Positions 18,825-27,548 are shown, counted from the first letter of the stretch. The stretch: DNA of 31,455 nucleotides from JAFHCF01 sp048497495 (GCA_048497495.1 JAFHCF010000184.1:1-31455), one strand, 5' to 3'. Numbers and translations are program-made. The notes: a model not told the origin generated them from the sequence alone.

Positions 18825-19403
18825 TCAGGCGTCGACCGGGGTGCTCTCGATCCGCGTCGCGGTCTCGCCCCAACGGGTGACGAAGCCGTCCGCGTCGACC
18901 TCGATCTCGCTCTCGGCCTCGTCGACCGTCAGGCGGAAGACCCTGCCCGGCTCGATCGGCCGCAACGCGAGGCTGGCGCGGGCGACCTCGAGGCCGGGCT
19001 GCGTCACCAGGACGACGTCGACGACCTGCGCCTTGGCCGCCTTGGCGCCGAGGCGTTTCAAGAGTTGGGTGATGCCGAAGGACGAGCCGGCGACCAGGCA
19101 GTCGGAGAGGCCCTGGAATTCCTTGCGCCTCTTGCCCTCGCCGTCCGACCACTCGCCGTAGCCGTCGTGACGCAGCGCGACCGTGGCGCCGCCGAGGCGG
19201 GTCAGATGCAGCGAACGGGTGCAGGCCCAGTCGGGATCGACGGTGATGCGCCAGCGGGCGCCGAAGGTGGCGTCACCCCGCCCCCCGATCACCACCGCCT
19301 CGGCCGCGACACCGGCCTCGGAGATCTTCAATTCGAGATGCTCGAGGCCGCAGGTCTCGCCGTCGCCGAGGCGCCAGCGCAGGGATCGTGTGGTCGAACT
19401 CAT
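18825..19403 (-). CDS. Putative glycolipid-binding domain protein (PF06475 type)
   Basis: The 192-residue protein matches the pattern of the putative glycolipid-binding family, structurally known from a Pseudomonas aeruginosa member. The N-terminus RWRLGDGETCGLEHLELKISE, the following AEAVVIGGRGDATFGARWRITVD, and the central YGEWSDGEGKRRKEFQGLSDCL are the typical segments. It appears to be a soluble beta-barrel-like fold with no signal peptide. The ligand and role are unproven for the family. The ATG at 19403 is chosen where the family sequence begins; the open frame extends upstream. It sits between infC and rpmI in the same direction, an unusual position, but rpmI has its own promoter. Confidence 0.8.
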   Translation of the reverse strand: MSSTTRSLRWRLGDGETCGLEHLELKISEAGVAAEAVVIGGRGDATFGARWRITVDPDWACTRSLHLTRLGGATVALRHDGYGEWSDGEGKRRKEFQGLSDCLVAGSSFGITQLLKRLGAKAAKAQVVDVVLVTQPGLEVARASLALRPIEPGRVFRLTVDEAESEIEVDADGFVTRWGETATRIESTPVDA

Positions 19404-19562
19404 CGCGACGTCCGCCTTCCGTCGACATGGAGCGTTCGGCCGGCCTCTCCCTGCCGCCCGAACACGGGTCACGGCTAAGTCCGAACGCCGTTCGGGCCTC
19501 GCGTCATACGAAAACCCGCGCCGACGAGATCGTGGCGCGGGTCGATCGATCGGCGTCGCGCC

Positions 19563-20102
19563 TCAGCGCGGCGCCAGAATCATGATCATCTGCTTGCCCT
19601 CGAGGCGCGGCTCCGACTCGACCTTGGCGATGTCGCCGACTTCGGCGCGCACGCGGTCCAGCAACTGGATGCCGAGATCCTGATGCGCCATCTCGCGGCC
19701 GCGGAAGCGCAGGGTGATCTTGACCTTGTCGCCTTCCTCGAAGAACTTCCGCGACTGCTTCATCTTGACTTCGTAGTCGTGGTCGTCGATGCCCGGACGG
19801 AGCTTGACTTCCTTGATCTCGACGACCTTCTGGTTCTTGCGCGCCTCGGCCGCCTTCTTCTGCGACTGATACTTGAAGCGACCGTAGTCGAGCAGCTTGC
19901 AGACGGGCGGCACGGAGTTCGGCGCGATCTCGACGAGATCGAGGCCCGATTCCTCGGCGCGGTCGAGGGCGTCGTAGAACGACACCACACCGACGTTGAC
20001 GCCTTCCTCGTCGATCAGCTGAATCTGGGGTGTACCCCGGATCTCCCGGTTGATACGCGGCCCTTCCTTGGGCGGCGGCGGTGCGCGAAACGGACGGCGA
20101 AT
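19563..20102 (-). CDS. infC: Translation initiation factor IF-3, AUU start
   Basis: The 179-residue factor prevents premature 50S joining and checks the start codon-anticodon match. The N-terminal domain (GPRINREIRGTPQIQLIDEEG, then the DALDRAEESGLDLVEI helix) and the C-terminal domain (REMAHQDLGIQLLDRV) are complete. The best start is ATT at 20102-20100, giving MRRPFRAPPPPKEGPRINREI; AGGAG lies 9 nt upstream. No ATG or GTG fits, and the in-frame TTG at 20153 lacks a ribosome site and adds a non-family N-terminus. AUU starts in infC are known to allow autoregulation, since IF-3 discriminates against them. Confidence 0.96.
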   Translation of the reverse strand: MRRPFRAPPPPKEGPRINREIRGTPQIQLIDEEGVNVGVVSFYDALDRAEESGLDLVEIAPNSVPPVCKLLDYGRFKYQSQKKAAEARKNQKVVEIKEVKLRPGIDDHDYEVKMKQSRKFFEEGDKVKITLRFRGREMAHQDLGIQLLDRVRAEVGDIAKVESEPRLEGKQMIMILAPR

Positions 20103-20443
20103 GGTCGTGTTCTCCTCTGGTGGCGGTCGACGCCGCTCGCCGCACGAACCCAATTCGATACGGGAGCAAATCTTGCGCGGAAAGCCCCGTACGCGAAACG
20201 TCGAGGCTTTCGGCCGACGGGTTCACCCGCGCCGGACCGGTCGACCGACAATTCGCCCATTTTGCCGCGAAGTCAACGTCACAGGTCGATCTCGAGGCTT
20301 ACGTGCGATCCCGGAGGCGAAACGACGTGAAGAATTCGTCGATATCCACCGGCGGGTGAAACGTCACGGCGATCGTGGCCGAGGGGGGCGTTTCCCTCAT
20401 CCGGCCGAACCGGGTTAGACAGGGGCGAACAGGGAGGGACGAC
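20103..20443. other. 341-nt divergent region between infC and the hydrolase
   Basis: The region holds the infC leader and its candidate promoter on the minus strand and the start region of the hydrolase on the plus strand. I see no supported gene in it. A clear plus-strand promoter was not found; GGGAGGGA precedes the hydrolase ATG. Confidence 0.5.
20248..20276 (-). promoter_or_regulatory. Candidate infC promoter
   Basis: On the minus strand TTGACT (20276-20271) is followed after 17 nt by AATTGT (20253-20248). The -35 box is 5/6 to consensus and the -10 box is weak. The leader would be about 140 nt. Confidence 0.35.
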
Positions 20444-21217
20444 ATGGCCGAGACGGTGGAGCGGATGACGGTCGGCGAGGGCGCGGCGGCCCGCGACGTC
20501 GCGGTGATCCGGCGGGCGGGCGCCGCCCCCGGACTCTTCTGGCTCGGCGGCTTCCGCTCCGACATGGTCGGCACCAAGGCGCTGGCGCTCGACGCCCACG
20601 GCGCGGCGCGCGGCCTCGCCGTCACCCGCTTCGACTATTCCGGTCACGGGGTCTCCGGCGGCCGCTTCGAGGACGGCACGATCTCGCGCTGGGTCGAGGA
20701 GGCGCGCGCCGTCCTCGCCACGACGGACGGCGCGCAGATCGTCGTCGGCTCGTCGATGGGCGGCTGGATCGCCCTGCTCCTCGCCCGCGCGCTTCGCGCC
20801 GAGGGGCACGGCGACCGGCTGGCGGGGATGGTGCTGATCGCGCCGGCCCCGGACTTCACCGAGGATCTGATGTGGGCGGGGTTCTCGGACGAGATCCGCC
20901 GGCGGATCCTGGAGGACGGGGTCTACCGGGAGCCCTCGGAGTATTCGGACGAGCCCTATCTGATCACCCGGGGGCTGATCGAGGACGGGCGGCGGAACCT
21001 GGTGCTCGGCGGCGAGATCGAACTCGGCTGCCCGGTGGCGATCCTCCAGGGTATCCGCGACACCTCGGTGCCGTGGCGCCATGCGATCCGGCTGACCACC
21101 CGTATCAGCCGCGACGACGTGACCCTGTCGCTCATCCCCGACGGCGACCACCGCCTTTCGCGACCGCAGGACATCGACAAGATGCTGAAGATCATCGACG
21201 GGATGGTGGGAACCTGA
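20444..21217 (+). CDS. Alpha/beta hydrolase
   Basis: The 257-residue protein has the alpha/beta hydrolase fold. The nucleophile elbow is VGSSMGGW with S104. D206 (GIRDTSVPW) and H236 (PDGDHRLS) complete the catalytic triad. FWLGGFRSDMVGTKALALDA and FDYSGHGVSGG are the oxyanion-loop and early strand regions, resembling serine esterases of the ABHD10-like group. The substrate is unknown; thioester or ester hydrolysis is likely. The ATG at 20444 follows GGGAGGGA; an upstream in-frame codon at 20375 has no such site. It is transcribed divergently from infC and converges with coaBC across a palindromic repeat. Confidence 0.88.
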   Translation: MAETVERMTVGEGAAARDVAVIRRAGAAPGLFWLGGFRSDMVGTKALALDAHGAARGLAVTRFDYSGHGVSGGRFEDGTISRWVEEARAVLATTDGAQIVVGSSMGGWIALLLARALRAEGHGDRLAGMVLIAPAPDFTEDLMWAGFSDEIRRRILEDGVYREPSEYSDEPYLITRGLIEDGRRNLVLGGEIELGCPVAILQGIRDTSVPWRHAIRLTTRISRDDVTLSLIPDGDHRLSRPQDIDKMLKIIDGMVGT

Positions 21218-21280
21218 GCCGTCGTCCGCAACGTGGAAAAAGCCGAGGGCGAATTCCGCTTCTCTGGACCGGATCGTGGG

Positions 21281-21396
21281 CGATGGTTCGAGGGCCGGCC
21301 GGGGGCCGGCCACCTCACCATGAAGCGTCCGTATTTGCTTCAAAACTCGAAAGCGCTTCATGGTGAGGCGCCCGCGGAGCGGGCCTCGAACCATCG
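21281..21396. repeat. 116-bp palindromic intergenic repeat element
   Basis: Outer arms cgatggttcgagg (21281-21293) and cctcgaaccatcg (21384-21396) are perfect inverses. Inner arms cctcaccatgaagcg (21313-21327) and cgcttcatggtgagg (21354-21368) are also perfect inverses around a 26-nt loop. The structure lies in the 188-nt gap between two converging genes. I associate the core CATGGTGAGG plus CTCGAACCATG with a dispersed repeat common in Hyphomicrobiales genomes. It may serve as a bidirectional terminator or mRNA end protector. Confidence 0.85.
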
Positions 21397-21405
21397 CGCG
21401 CGGCC

Positions 21406-22614
21406 TCACCCCAATCGTTCGGCGATCAGCGCCACCAACTTCTCGGCCACCTCGCCCTTGGGCAGGTCGGGCCATTCGGTGACGCCGGCGGCCTCGACCA
21501 GGCGCACCGTGTTGCGGTCGCCGCCCATGATGCCGGTCTCGGGCGAGACGTCGTTGGCGACGATCAGGTCGGCGCCCTTACGGGCGAGCTTGGCGCGGGC
21601 GTTGTCGAGAAGGCTCTCGGTCTCGGCGGCGAAGCCGATCACCAGACGCGGGCGCAGGGTGGCGTGGCGGCCGAGGGTCGCCAGGATGTCGGGGTTCTCG
21701 ACGAAGGCGAGGGTCGGCACGCCGCCCACCCCCTTCTTGATCTTCTCGGACGCTTCCGACGCCACCCGCCAGTCGGCGACCGCCGCCGCCATCACCGCGA
21801 CATCGGCGGGCAGCGCCGCCTCCACCGCCTCCAGCATCTGGCGCGCCGTCTCCACCCGCACGGTGGTGACGCCCGCCGGGTCGGGCAGGCTCACCGGCCC
21901 TGAGACCAGCGTGACCCGCGCCCCGGCGCGGGCCAGCGCCGCGGCGATGGCGAAGCCCTGCTTGCCCGACGAGCGATTGGCGATGTAGCGCACCGGGTCG
22001 ATCGGCTCGTGGGTGGGACCGGCGGTGACCAGGGCGCGGCGGCCGGCGAGCGGGCGCGGGGCGGCGCCCTCGGCGAAGAAGGCCTCGATCGCGGCGAGGA
22101 TCTCCATCGGTTCGGCCATACGGCCGGCGCCGTGCTCGCCGCGTTCGGCCATGGCGCCGACGTTGGGGCCGACGAAGCGGAGGCCGTCGGCAGCGAGGCG
22201 GGCGGCATTGCGCGCCGTCGCCGGATGGGACCACATGCGCGGGTTCATGGCGGGGGCGACCAGCACCGGCTTGTCGGTGGCGAGCAGCACGTTGGTGGCG
22301 AGGTCGCCCGCCAGCCCTGTCGCCATCTTGGCGAGGAGATCGGCGGTCGCCGGGGCGACGACGACGAGATCGGCCTCGCGCGAGAAGCGGATGTGGCCGA
22401 TCTCGTGCTCGGCGGTGAGATCGAAGAGGTCGGTGTGGACCCGCTCCTCGGAGAGCGCGCCGACGGAAAGCGGCGTGACGAACTCCTTGGCGGCCGTGGT
22501 CATCACCACGCGGACGCGGGCGCCGCGCTCGCGCAGGCGGCGGATCAGATCCAGGCACTTGTAGGCGGCGATGCCGCCGCCGATGATCAGGAGGATGCGC
22601 TTGTCGGCGAGCAT
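21406..22614 (-). CDS. coaBC: Bifunctional phosphopantothenoylcysteine decarboxylase / phosphopantothenate-cysteine ligase
   Basis: The 402-residue enzyme carries out two consecutive steps of coenzyme A synthesis. The N-terminal CoaC flavoprotein domain shows GGGIAAYK at 12-19, active-site H74 (EIGHIRFSREAD), VAPATADLLAKMA and PAMNPRMW at 121-128. The C-terminal CoaB ligase domain has ANRSSGKQG (N213) and the KIKK lysines (291-294). In the CoaC domain the usual ACGD motif, whose cysteine is Cys158 in E. coli Dfp, is replaced by AERGE at 156-160, with GAGRM retained. I believe related alphaproteobacterial proteins share this variant, but could not check. It is near coaA (also CoA synthesis), though separated by repeats and 170 nt. 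Confidence 0.95.
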   Translation of the reverse strand: MLADKRILLIIGGGIAAYKCLDLIRRLRERGARVRVVMTTAAKEFVTPLSVGALSEERVHTDLFDLTAEHEIGHIRFSREADLVVVAPATADLLAKMATGLAGDLATNVLLATDKPVLVAPAMNPRMWSHPATARNAARLAADGLRFVGPNVGAMAERGEHGAGRMAEPMEILAAIEAFFAEGAAPRPLAGRRALVTAGPTHEPIDPVRYIANRSSGKQGFAIAAALARAGARVTLVSGPVSLPDPAGVTTVRVETARQMLEAVEAALPADVAVMAAAVADWRVASEASEKIKKGVGGVPTLAFVENPDILATLGRHATLRPRLVIGFAAETESLLDNARAKLARKGADLIVANDVSPETGIMGGDRNTVRLVEAAGVTEWPDLPKGEVAEKLVALIAERLG

Positions 22615-22707
22615 GGGTATCTCTTCACGAGGCCTGTCGATGGCGGCGCACGGTATCAGCGCCGGCGAGGTCGCGCCACAGTCGGGCGGCTGATCGCAGG
22701 GCCGTAA

Positions 22708-22775
22708 GGTGGAATAGGCGAAGCCGTATTCCACCGTCGACGCCCATGGTGGAATACGGCTTCGCCTATTCCACC
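22708..22775. repeat. Inverted pair of 28-bp palindromic repeats
   Basis: The unit at 22708-22735 is the exact reverse complement of the unit at 22748-22775. Each unit is itself an imperfect palindrome with arms ggtggaat and attccacc around a short core with gcgaagc or gcttcgc. Both are followed by the same gtcgacgc, so the tails form a direct repeat spaced 40 bp apart. The pair can fold into one long hairpin with a 12-nt loop or two small ones. It lies just after the coaA stop. It resembles the REP-like family of proteobacterial repeats built on TGGATTxxGC-type palindromes. Confidence 0.85.
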
Positions 22776-22783
22776 GTCGACGC

Positions 22784-23785
22784 TCACAGCTTCCTCAGAT
22801 CGACCGACTGAATCCGGTGGTCGGCGCCCTTGGTCAGGACCAGGTCGGCGCGCGGGCGGGTCGGGCGGATACTGTCGTGGAGGTTGACCAGGTTGATGTT
22901 GGTCCACAGATCGTCGGCGGTGCGGCGCGCCTCCTCGGCCGAGATCTGGGCATAGCGATGGAAATAGCTCTGCGGGTCGCGGAACGCCGTGTCGCGCAGG
23001 CGCATGAAGCGGTCGACGTACCACTGGTGCAGCAGGGCGTCGTCGGCGTCGAGATAGATCGAGAAGTCGAAGAAGTCGGAGACGAAGGGCAGACCGGCGC
23101 CGTTCTTCGGCAGTTTCGAGGTCTGCAGGACGTTGAGCCCCTCGAGGATGAGGATGTCGGGCTGGTCGATGGTGATGGTCTCGCCCGGCACCACGTCATA
23201 GACGAGGTGGGAATAGACCGGCGCCTCGACGGCGCCCTTGCCGGCCTTGATGGCGGCGAGGAACTCGAGCAGCGACGGCAGGTCGTAGCTCTCCGGGAAA
23301 CCCTTGCGGCGCATCAGCCCCTCGCGGGCGAGCACGGCATTGGGCAGGAGGAAGCCGTCGGTGGTCACCAGATCGACCTTGGGGCTCGACGACCAGCGCG
23401 ACAGCAGCGCCTTGAGGATACGGGCGGTGGTCGACTTGCCGACCGCCACGGAGCCGGCGAGCCCGATGATGAAGGGCACCTTGACGCCGTCGACGCCGAG
23501 GAAGTCCTTGGTGACGCTGAACAACCCTTGCGTCGCCTCGACATAGAGCGACAGCAGGCGCGACAGCGGCAGATAGATCTCCACCACCTCGCCGATGCTG
23601 ACGGGATCATTGAGACCACGCAGCCGAACGAGATCGGCCTCGTCGAGGGTGAGGGGCGTGTCGGCGCGCAGACGGGCCCATTCCTCGCGGCCGAAGCGGC
23701 GATAGGGCGACAACTCGCTCGCGGTCTGAGCCGCGCCGCCACGCGACACGTCTCGGCGCGCGCGCAGTTCCGTACGTCGATCCAC
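22784..23785 (-). CDS. coaA: Type I pantothenate kinase
   Basis: The 333-residue enzyme phosphorylates pantothenate, the first and controlled step of CoA synthesis. It is the prokaryotic type I (CoaA) form, with P-loop GLAGSVAVGKSTT at 108-120, SPYRRFGREEWARLR near the N-terminus and VDLVTTDGFLLPNAVL. PDILILEGLNVLQ and DFFDFSIYLDAD follow. Type I enzymes are typically inhibited by CoA. The start is GTG at 23785 with a GAGGGAGA site upstream. It is the last gene of the his block, 68 nt after hisE, in the order usual for Rhizobiales. Length is slightly above the E. coli enzyme (316) because of a short N-terminal extension. Confidence 0.97.
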   Translation of the reverse strand: MDRRTELRARRDVSRGGAAQTASELSPYRRFGREEWARLRADTPLTLDEADLVRLRGLNDPVSIGEVVEIYLPLSRLLSLYVEATQGLFSVTKDFLGVDGVKVPFIIGLAGSVAVGKSTTARILKALLSRWSSSPKVDLVTTDGFLLPNAVLAREGLMRRKGFPESYDLPSLLEFLAAIKAGKGAVEAPVYSHLVYDVVPGETITIDQPDILILEGLNVLQTSKLPKNGAGLPFVSDFFDFSIYLDADDALLHQWYVDRFMRLRDTAFRDPQSYFHRYAQISAEEARRTADDLWTNINLVNLHDSIRPTRPRADLVLTKGADHRIQSVDLRKL

Positions 23786-23853
23786 CGGTGGGTCTCCCTC
23801 CGCGGCTCCTCATCGGTGGGAGCCATCGAACCCCGTTTCGCGCGCGCCCCGGA

Positions 23854-24177
23854 TCAGTCCTTCGGGCGGGCGGCCTTTTCCTCGAGTCCGGTGCGGCCCG
23901 TCCGCCCCTGGAGTTCGTCCATCACCTCGGCGACCGGCACCTCGGCGACCCGCAGCACCACCAGGAGGTGGTAGAGCAGGTCCGCCGCCTCGCCGACGAG
24001 TTCCTTCCGGGTTCCCGCCACCGCCGCCAGCGCCGTCTCGACCGCTTCCTCGCCGAGCTTCTTGGCGCAGGTTCCCATGCCCTTGCCCACCAGTCGGCGG
24101 GTGTAGGACATCTCGTCGTCCGAGACCGAACGCCGTGCGATGATGGTCTCGAGGTCGTTCAGAGTGAAGTCGGACAT
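23854..24177 (-). CDS. hisE: Phosphoribosyl-ATP diphosphatase
   Basis: The 107-residue enzyme hydrolyses phosphoribosyl-ATP to phosphoribosyl-AMP, the second step of histidine synthesis. The MazG-like core KLGEEAVETALAAV followed by LVGEAADLLYHLLVVL carries the metal-binding acidic residues. It is a stand-alone HisE; hisI is not in the window. It is separated from hisF by 67 nt in the same direction. The C-terminal tail (GRTGRTGLEEKAARPKD) is charged and probably flexible. Confidence 0.97.
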   Translation of the reverse strand: MSDFTLNDLETIIARRSVSDDEMSYTRRLVGKGMGTCAKKLGEEAVETALAAVAGTRKELVGEAADLLYHLLVVLRVAEVPVAEVMDELQGRTGRTGLEEKAARPKD

Positions 24178-24244
24178 TGTGCGTAACTCACATTTCGGAT
24201 CTTCGGACCGGGACGGACGACACGCCGCTGTCGCGGCTCGATTT

Positions 24245-25014
<770 letters not shown>

Positions 25015-25021
<7 letters not shown>

Positions 25022-25767
25022 GCCTTCACCCTCGTCTTCTCGGCGATCAGCGCGAGCGCCTCTCTGGGATCGAGGCGACCGTCGTAGAGGGCGCGACCGG
25101 TGATGGCGCCCTCGAGGATCAGGGCCTCCGGCGCCAGCATCGCCTCGACGTCGGCCAGCGACGCCAGTCCCCCGGAGGCGATCACGGGAATCGACACGGC
25201 GCGGGCGAGCTCCAGCGTCGCGGGCATGTTGAGGCCCTCGAGGATGCCGTCGCGGTCGATGTCGGTGTAGACGATCGCCGCGACGCCGGCGTCCTCGAAC
25301 TTCCTCGCCAGATCGATCGCCGTCAGTTCCGAACCCTCGGCCCAGCCCTCGACCGCCACCCGGCCAGCCCGGGCGTCGATGCCGACGACGATGCGGCCGG
25401 GATGGAGGCGGCAGGCTTCCTTCACCAGGGCCGGATCGCGCACCGCGACGGTGCCGAGGATGACGCGGGTGATGCCCTTGCCGAGCCAGGCGTCGATGCC
25501 GGCGAGGTCGCGGATGCCGCCGCCGAGCTGCACCTTCATGCGGTCCCCGACGGCGGCGAGGATCTTCTCGACCGCCGCGCCGTTGACCGAGCGGCCGGCG
25601 AAGGCGCCGTTGAGGTCGACGACGTGGAGCCAGGGGAAGCCGAGATCGGCGAAGGCGCGCGCCTGCGCCCCCGGATCGTCGTTGTAGACGGTCGCGGAGC
25701 CCATGTCGCCGAGCTTCAGGCGGACGCAACTACCGTCCTTCAGGTCGATGGCGGGAAAGAGGATCAT
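25015..25767 (-). CDS. hisA: ProFAR isomerase HisA
   Basis: The 250-residue TIM barrel (phosphoribosylformimino-AICAR phosphate isomerase) catalyses the Amadori rearrangement that makes the HisF substrate. It opens MILFPAIDLKDGSCVRLKLGD with D8 and has the second catalytic aspartate in VVGIDARAG. Phosphate loops LGGGIRD and ASGGLAS are intact. It lies between hisH (35 nt upstream) and hisF (7-nt overlap), consistent with one transcript. Confidence 0.99.
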
Positions 25768-25802
25768 CGTTCGTCCGTTCTCGTCTGGAAGGGTCGCCAC
25801 GC

Positions 25803-26453
25803 TCAGGGCGCCCACTTCAGGAAGTTGGCGAGGAGCGAGAGGCCGAGCTTCTGGCTCTTCTCCGGATGGAACTGGGTGCCGACGACATTGTCGCGGGCGA
25901 CGATCGCCGTCACCGCGCCGCCGTAGTCGGCGTGGGCGACGAGATCGCCGTGATGGGCGACGTCGAAGGCGAAGGAATGGAGGAAATAGGCGTGGAGCCC
26001 GTCGGGACCGAGGCGGATCCCGTCGAGGACCGGGTGCGGATTGACCAGCGTCATGGTGTTCCAGCCCATGTGCGGCACCTTGAGGTGCTCGGGGCCGGGG
26101 TCGATCGCCCGCACCTCGCCGGCGATCCAGCCGAAGCCGGGCGTCGGCTCGTGCTCGAGCCCACGGGTGGCGAGAAGCTGCATGCCGACGCAGATGCCGA
26201 GGAAGGGGCGGCCGCGCTTGGTCACGAACTCGTCGAGTGCCTCCTCCATGCCGTCGATGGCGGCGACGCCGCGGCGGCAGAACGGGAAGGCGCCGTCGCC
26301 GGGCAGGACGACGCGATCGGCCTTGATCACCACGTCGGGGTCGCGAGTGAGCAGGACCGTCTCGCCGCGGCCGATCTCGCGCGCCACCCGCTCCAGGCCC
26401 TTCTCGGCCGAGCGCAGGTTGCCGGCGCCGTAGTCGATGAGCGCGACGGTCAT
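25803..26453 (-). CDS. hisH: Imidazole glycerol phosphate synthase glutaminase subunit HisH
   Basis: The 216-residue class I glutamine amidotransferase releases ammonia for HisF. The catalytic triad is C88 (LGICVGMQLL), H196 and E198 (GTQFHPEKSQ). The N-terminus MTVALIDYGAGNLRSAEKGL is typical. Its ATG overlaps the stop of the DUF2628 gene (ATGA), so the two are translationally coupled. Confidence 0.99.
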   Translation of the reverse strand: MTVALIDYGAGNLRSAEKGLERVAREIGRGETVLLTRDPDVVIKADRVVLPGDGAFPFCRRGVAAIDGMEEALDEFVTKRGRPFLGICVGMQLLATRGLEHEPTPGFGWIAGEVRAIDPGPEHLKVPHMGWNTMTLVNPHPVLDGIRLGPDGLHAYFLHSFAFDVAHHGDLVAHADYGGAVTAIVARDNVVGTQFHPEKSQKLGLSLLANFLKWAP

Positions 26454-26950
26454 GGTCTGTCTCCGGGAACACCGGCGTAGCCGACGATCGGCGGCAGGTC
26501 GCGCGGTGGCGTATAGGGGGTCTCGAAGCGCGGCGCCGGAGCGCGTGGCGGCGGCAGCACGTCGATGCGGGTGCCGGAGGCGGCGAGCTTGACGAAGTAG
26601 CGCACCTCCGCCTCGTCGAGGTCGGACCCGGAGGTGAGGCCGATCAGCCGCAGCCCGCGCCGCTCGAGCGTCCAACGCCTGAGGTCGTTGGCGGCGGAGG
26701 CGAACCACAGGGCGAAGGCGAGCGACAGGATGGTGCCGGCGGCGGCATCGAACAGCGTGTCGACCGCCTGGATCGCGACGTTGACGCCGAACCAGCCGAG
26801 AAGGACCAGCCACAGGCGATGGATCGGCGCCCACAGGAACGGCAGCCACAGCGCCCACCAGGCGAAGCCCTCGCGCACGAAGACCAGCCGATCGGCCGCG
26901 ATCGCGTCGCCGAGGTCTCCCTCGGGGGCGTGCACCGTCCAGGTCGCCAT
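26450..26950 (-). CDS. DUF2628 membrane protein within the his operon
   Basis: The 166-residue protein has the DUF2628 pattern: an N-terminal soluble strand (TWTVHAPEG...DRLVFVREGFAWWAL) then hydrophobic helices at about residues 30-48, 49-66 and 70-90. The C-terminal third is soluble and proline-rich (PPPRAPAPRFETPYTPPRDLPP). Function is unknown. In Rhizobiales a DUF2628 gene between hisB and hisH is the usual arrangement, so the position is conserved rather than accidental. It lies 4 nt after hisB and overlaps hisH. Whether it has any role in histidine metabolism is not known. Confidence 0.85.
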   Translation of the reverse strand: MATWTVHAPEGDLGDAIAADRLVFVREGFAWWALWLPFLWAPIHRLWLVLLGWFGVNVAIQAVDTLFDAAAGTILSLAFALWFASAANDLRRWTLERRGLRLIGLTSGSDLDEAEVRYFVKLAASGTRIDVLPPPRAPAPRFETPYTPPRDLPPIVGYAGVPGDRP

Positions 26951-26954
26951 GGTC

Positions 26955-27548
26955 TCAGTCTCCGAGCGCGCCCTTGGTCGAGGGCACCGAATGGGCCTGA
27001 CGCGGGTCGATGGCGACGGCACTCCTCAGGGCGCGCGCCAGCGCCTTGAAGGCCGACTCGATCATGTGATGATTGTTGACGCCGTAGAGGGTCGTCACGT
27101 GCAGCGTCAGCCCGGCGTTGAAGGCGAAGGCGCGGAAGAACTCCTCGAAGAGCTCCGTGTCGAAGCCGCCGATCTTGTCGCGGGAAAACGGGATCTGGAA
27201 CACCAGGAACGGCCGGCCGGAGACGTCGATCGCGCAGCGGGTCAGCGTCTCGTCCATCGGCAGATGGACGTCGGCGTAACGGGTGAGGCCCTTGCAGTCG
27301 CCGAGCGCCTTCTTGACCGCGAGGCCGAGGGCGATGCCGACGTCTTCCACCGTGTGGTGCTGATCGATGTGGAGGTCGCCGGTCGCCCTCACGGTGACGT
27401 CGATCAGCGAATGGCGAGAGAGCTGCTCCAGCATGTGGTCGAAGAAGCCGATACCGGTCGAGACGTCATAGGTCCCGCTGCCGTCGAGGGCGACGGAGAC
27501 GGCGATGTCGGTTTCCTTCGTCTTGCGCGTGACGGAGGCGCTGCGCAT
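26955..27548 (-). CDS. hisB: Imidazoleglycerol-phosphate dehydratase
   Basis: The 197-residue monofunctional enzyme dehydrates imidazole glycerol phosphate. The manganese-binding motifs HIDQHHTVEDVG (H64, H65, E68) and GVNNHHMIESAFKALARAL are present. The phosphatase domain fused in E. coli HisB is absent, as usual in alphaproteobacteria. It is the first gene of the his-coaA block: the start has GAGGAAGGG upstream and a promoter-like pair lies 30-60 nt away. Confidence 0.98.
   Translation of the reverse strand: MRSASVTRKTKETDIAVSVALDGSGTYDVSTGIGFFDHMLEQLSRHSLIDVTVRATGDLHIDQHHTVEDVGIALGLAVKKALGDCKGLTRYADVHLPMDETLTRCAIDVSGRPFLVFQIPFSRDKIGGFDTELFEEFFRAFAFNAGLTLHVTTLYGVNNHHMIESAFKALARALRSAVAIDPRQAHSVPSTKGALGD

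Noticed and set aside
20103..20153. TTG at 20153 as the infC start
   Set aside because: No ribosome site precedes it, and it adds residues not found in IF-3; the ATT at 20102 fits better.
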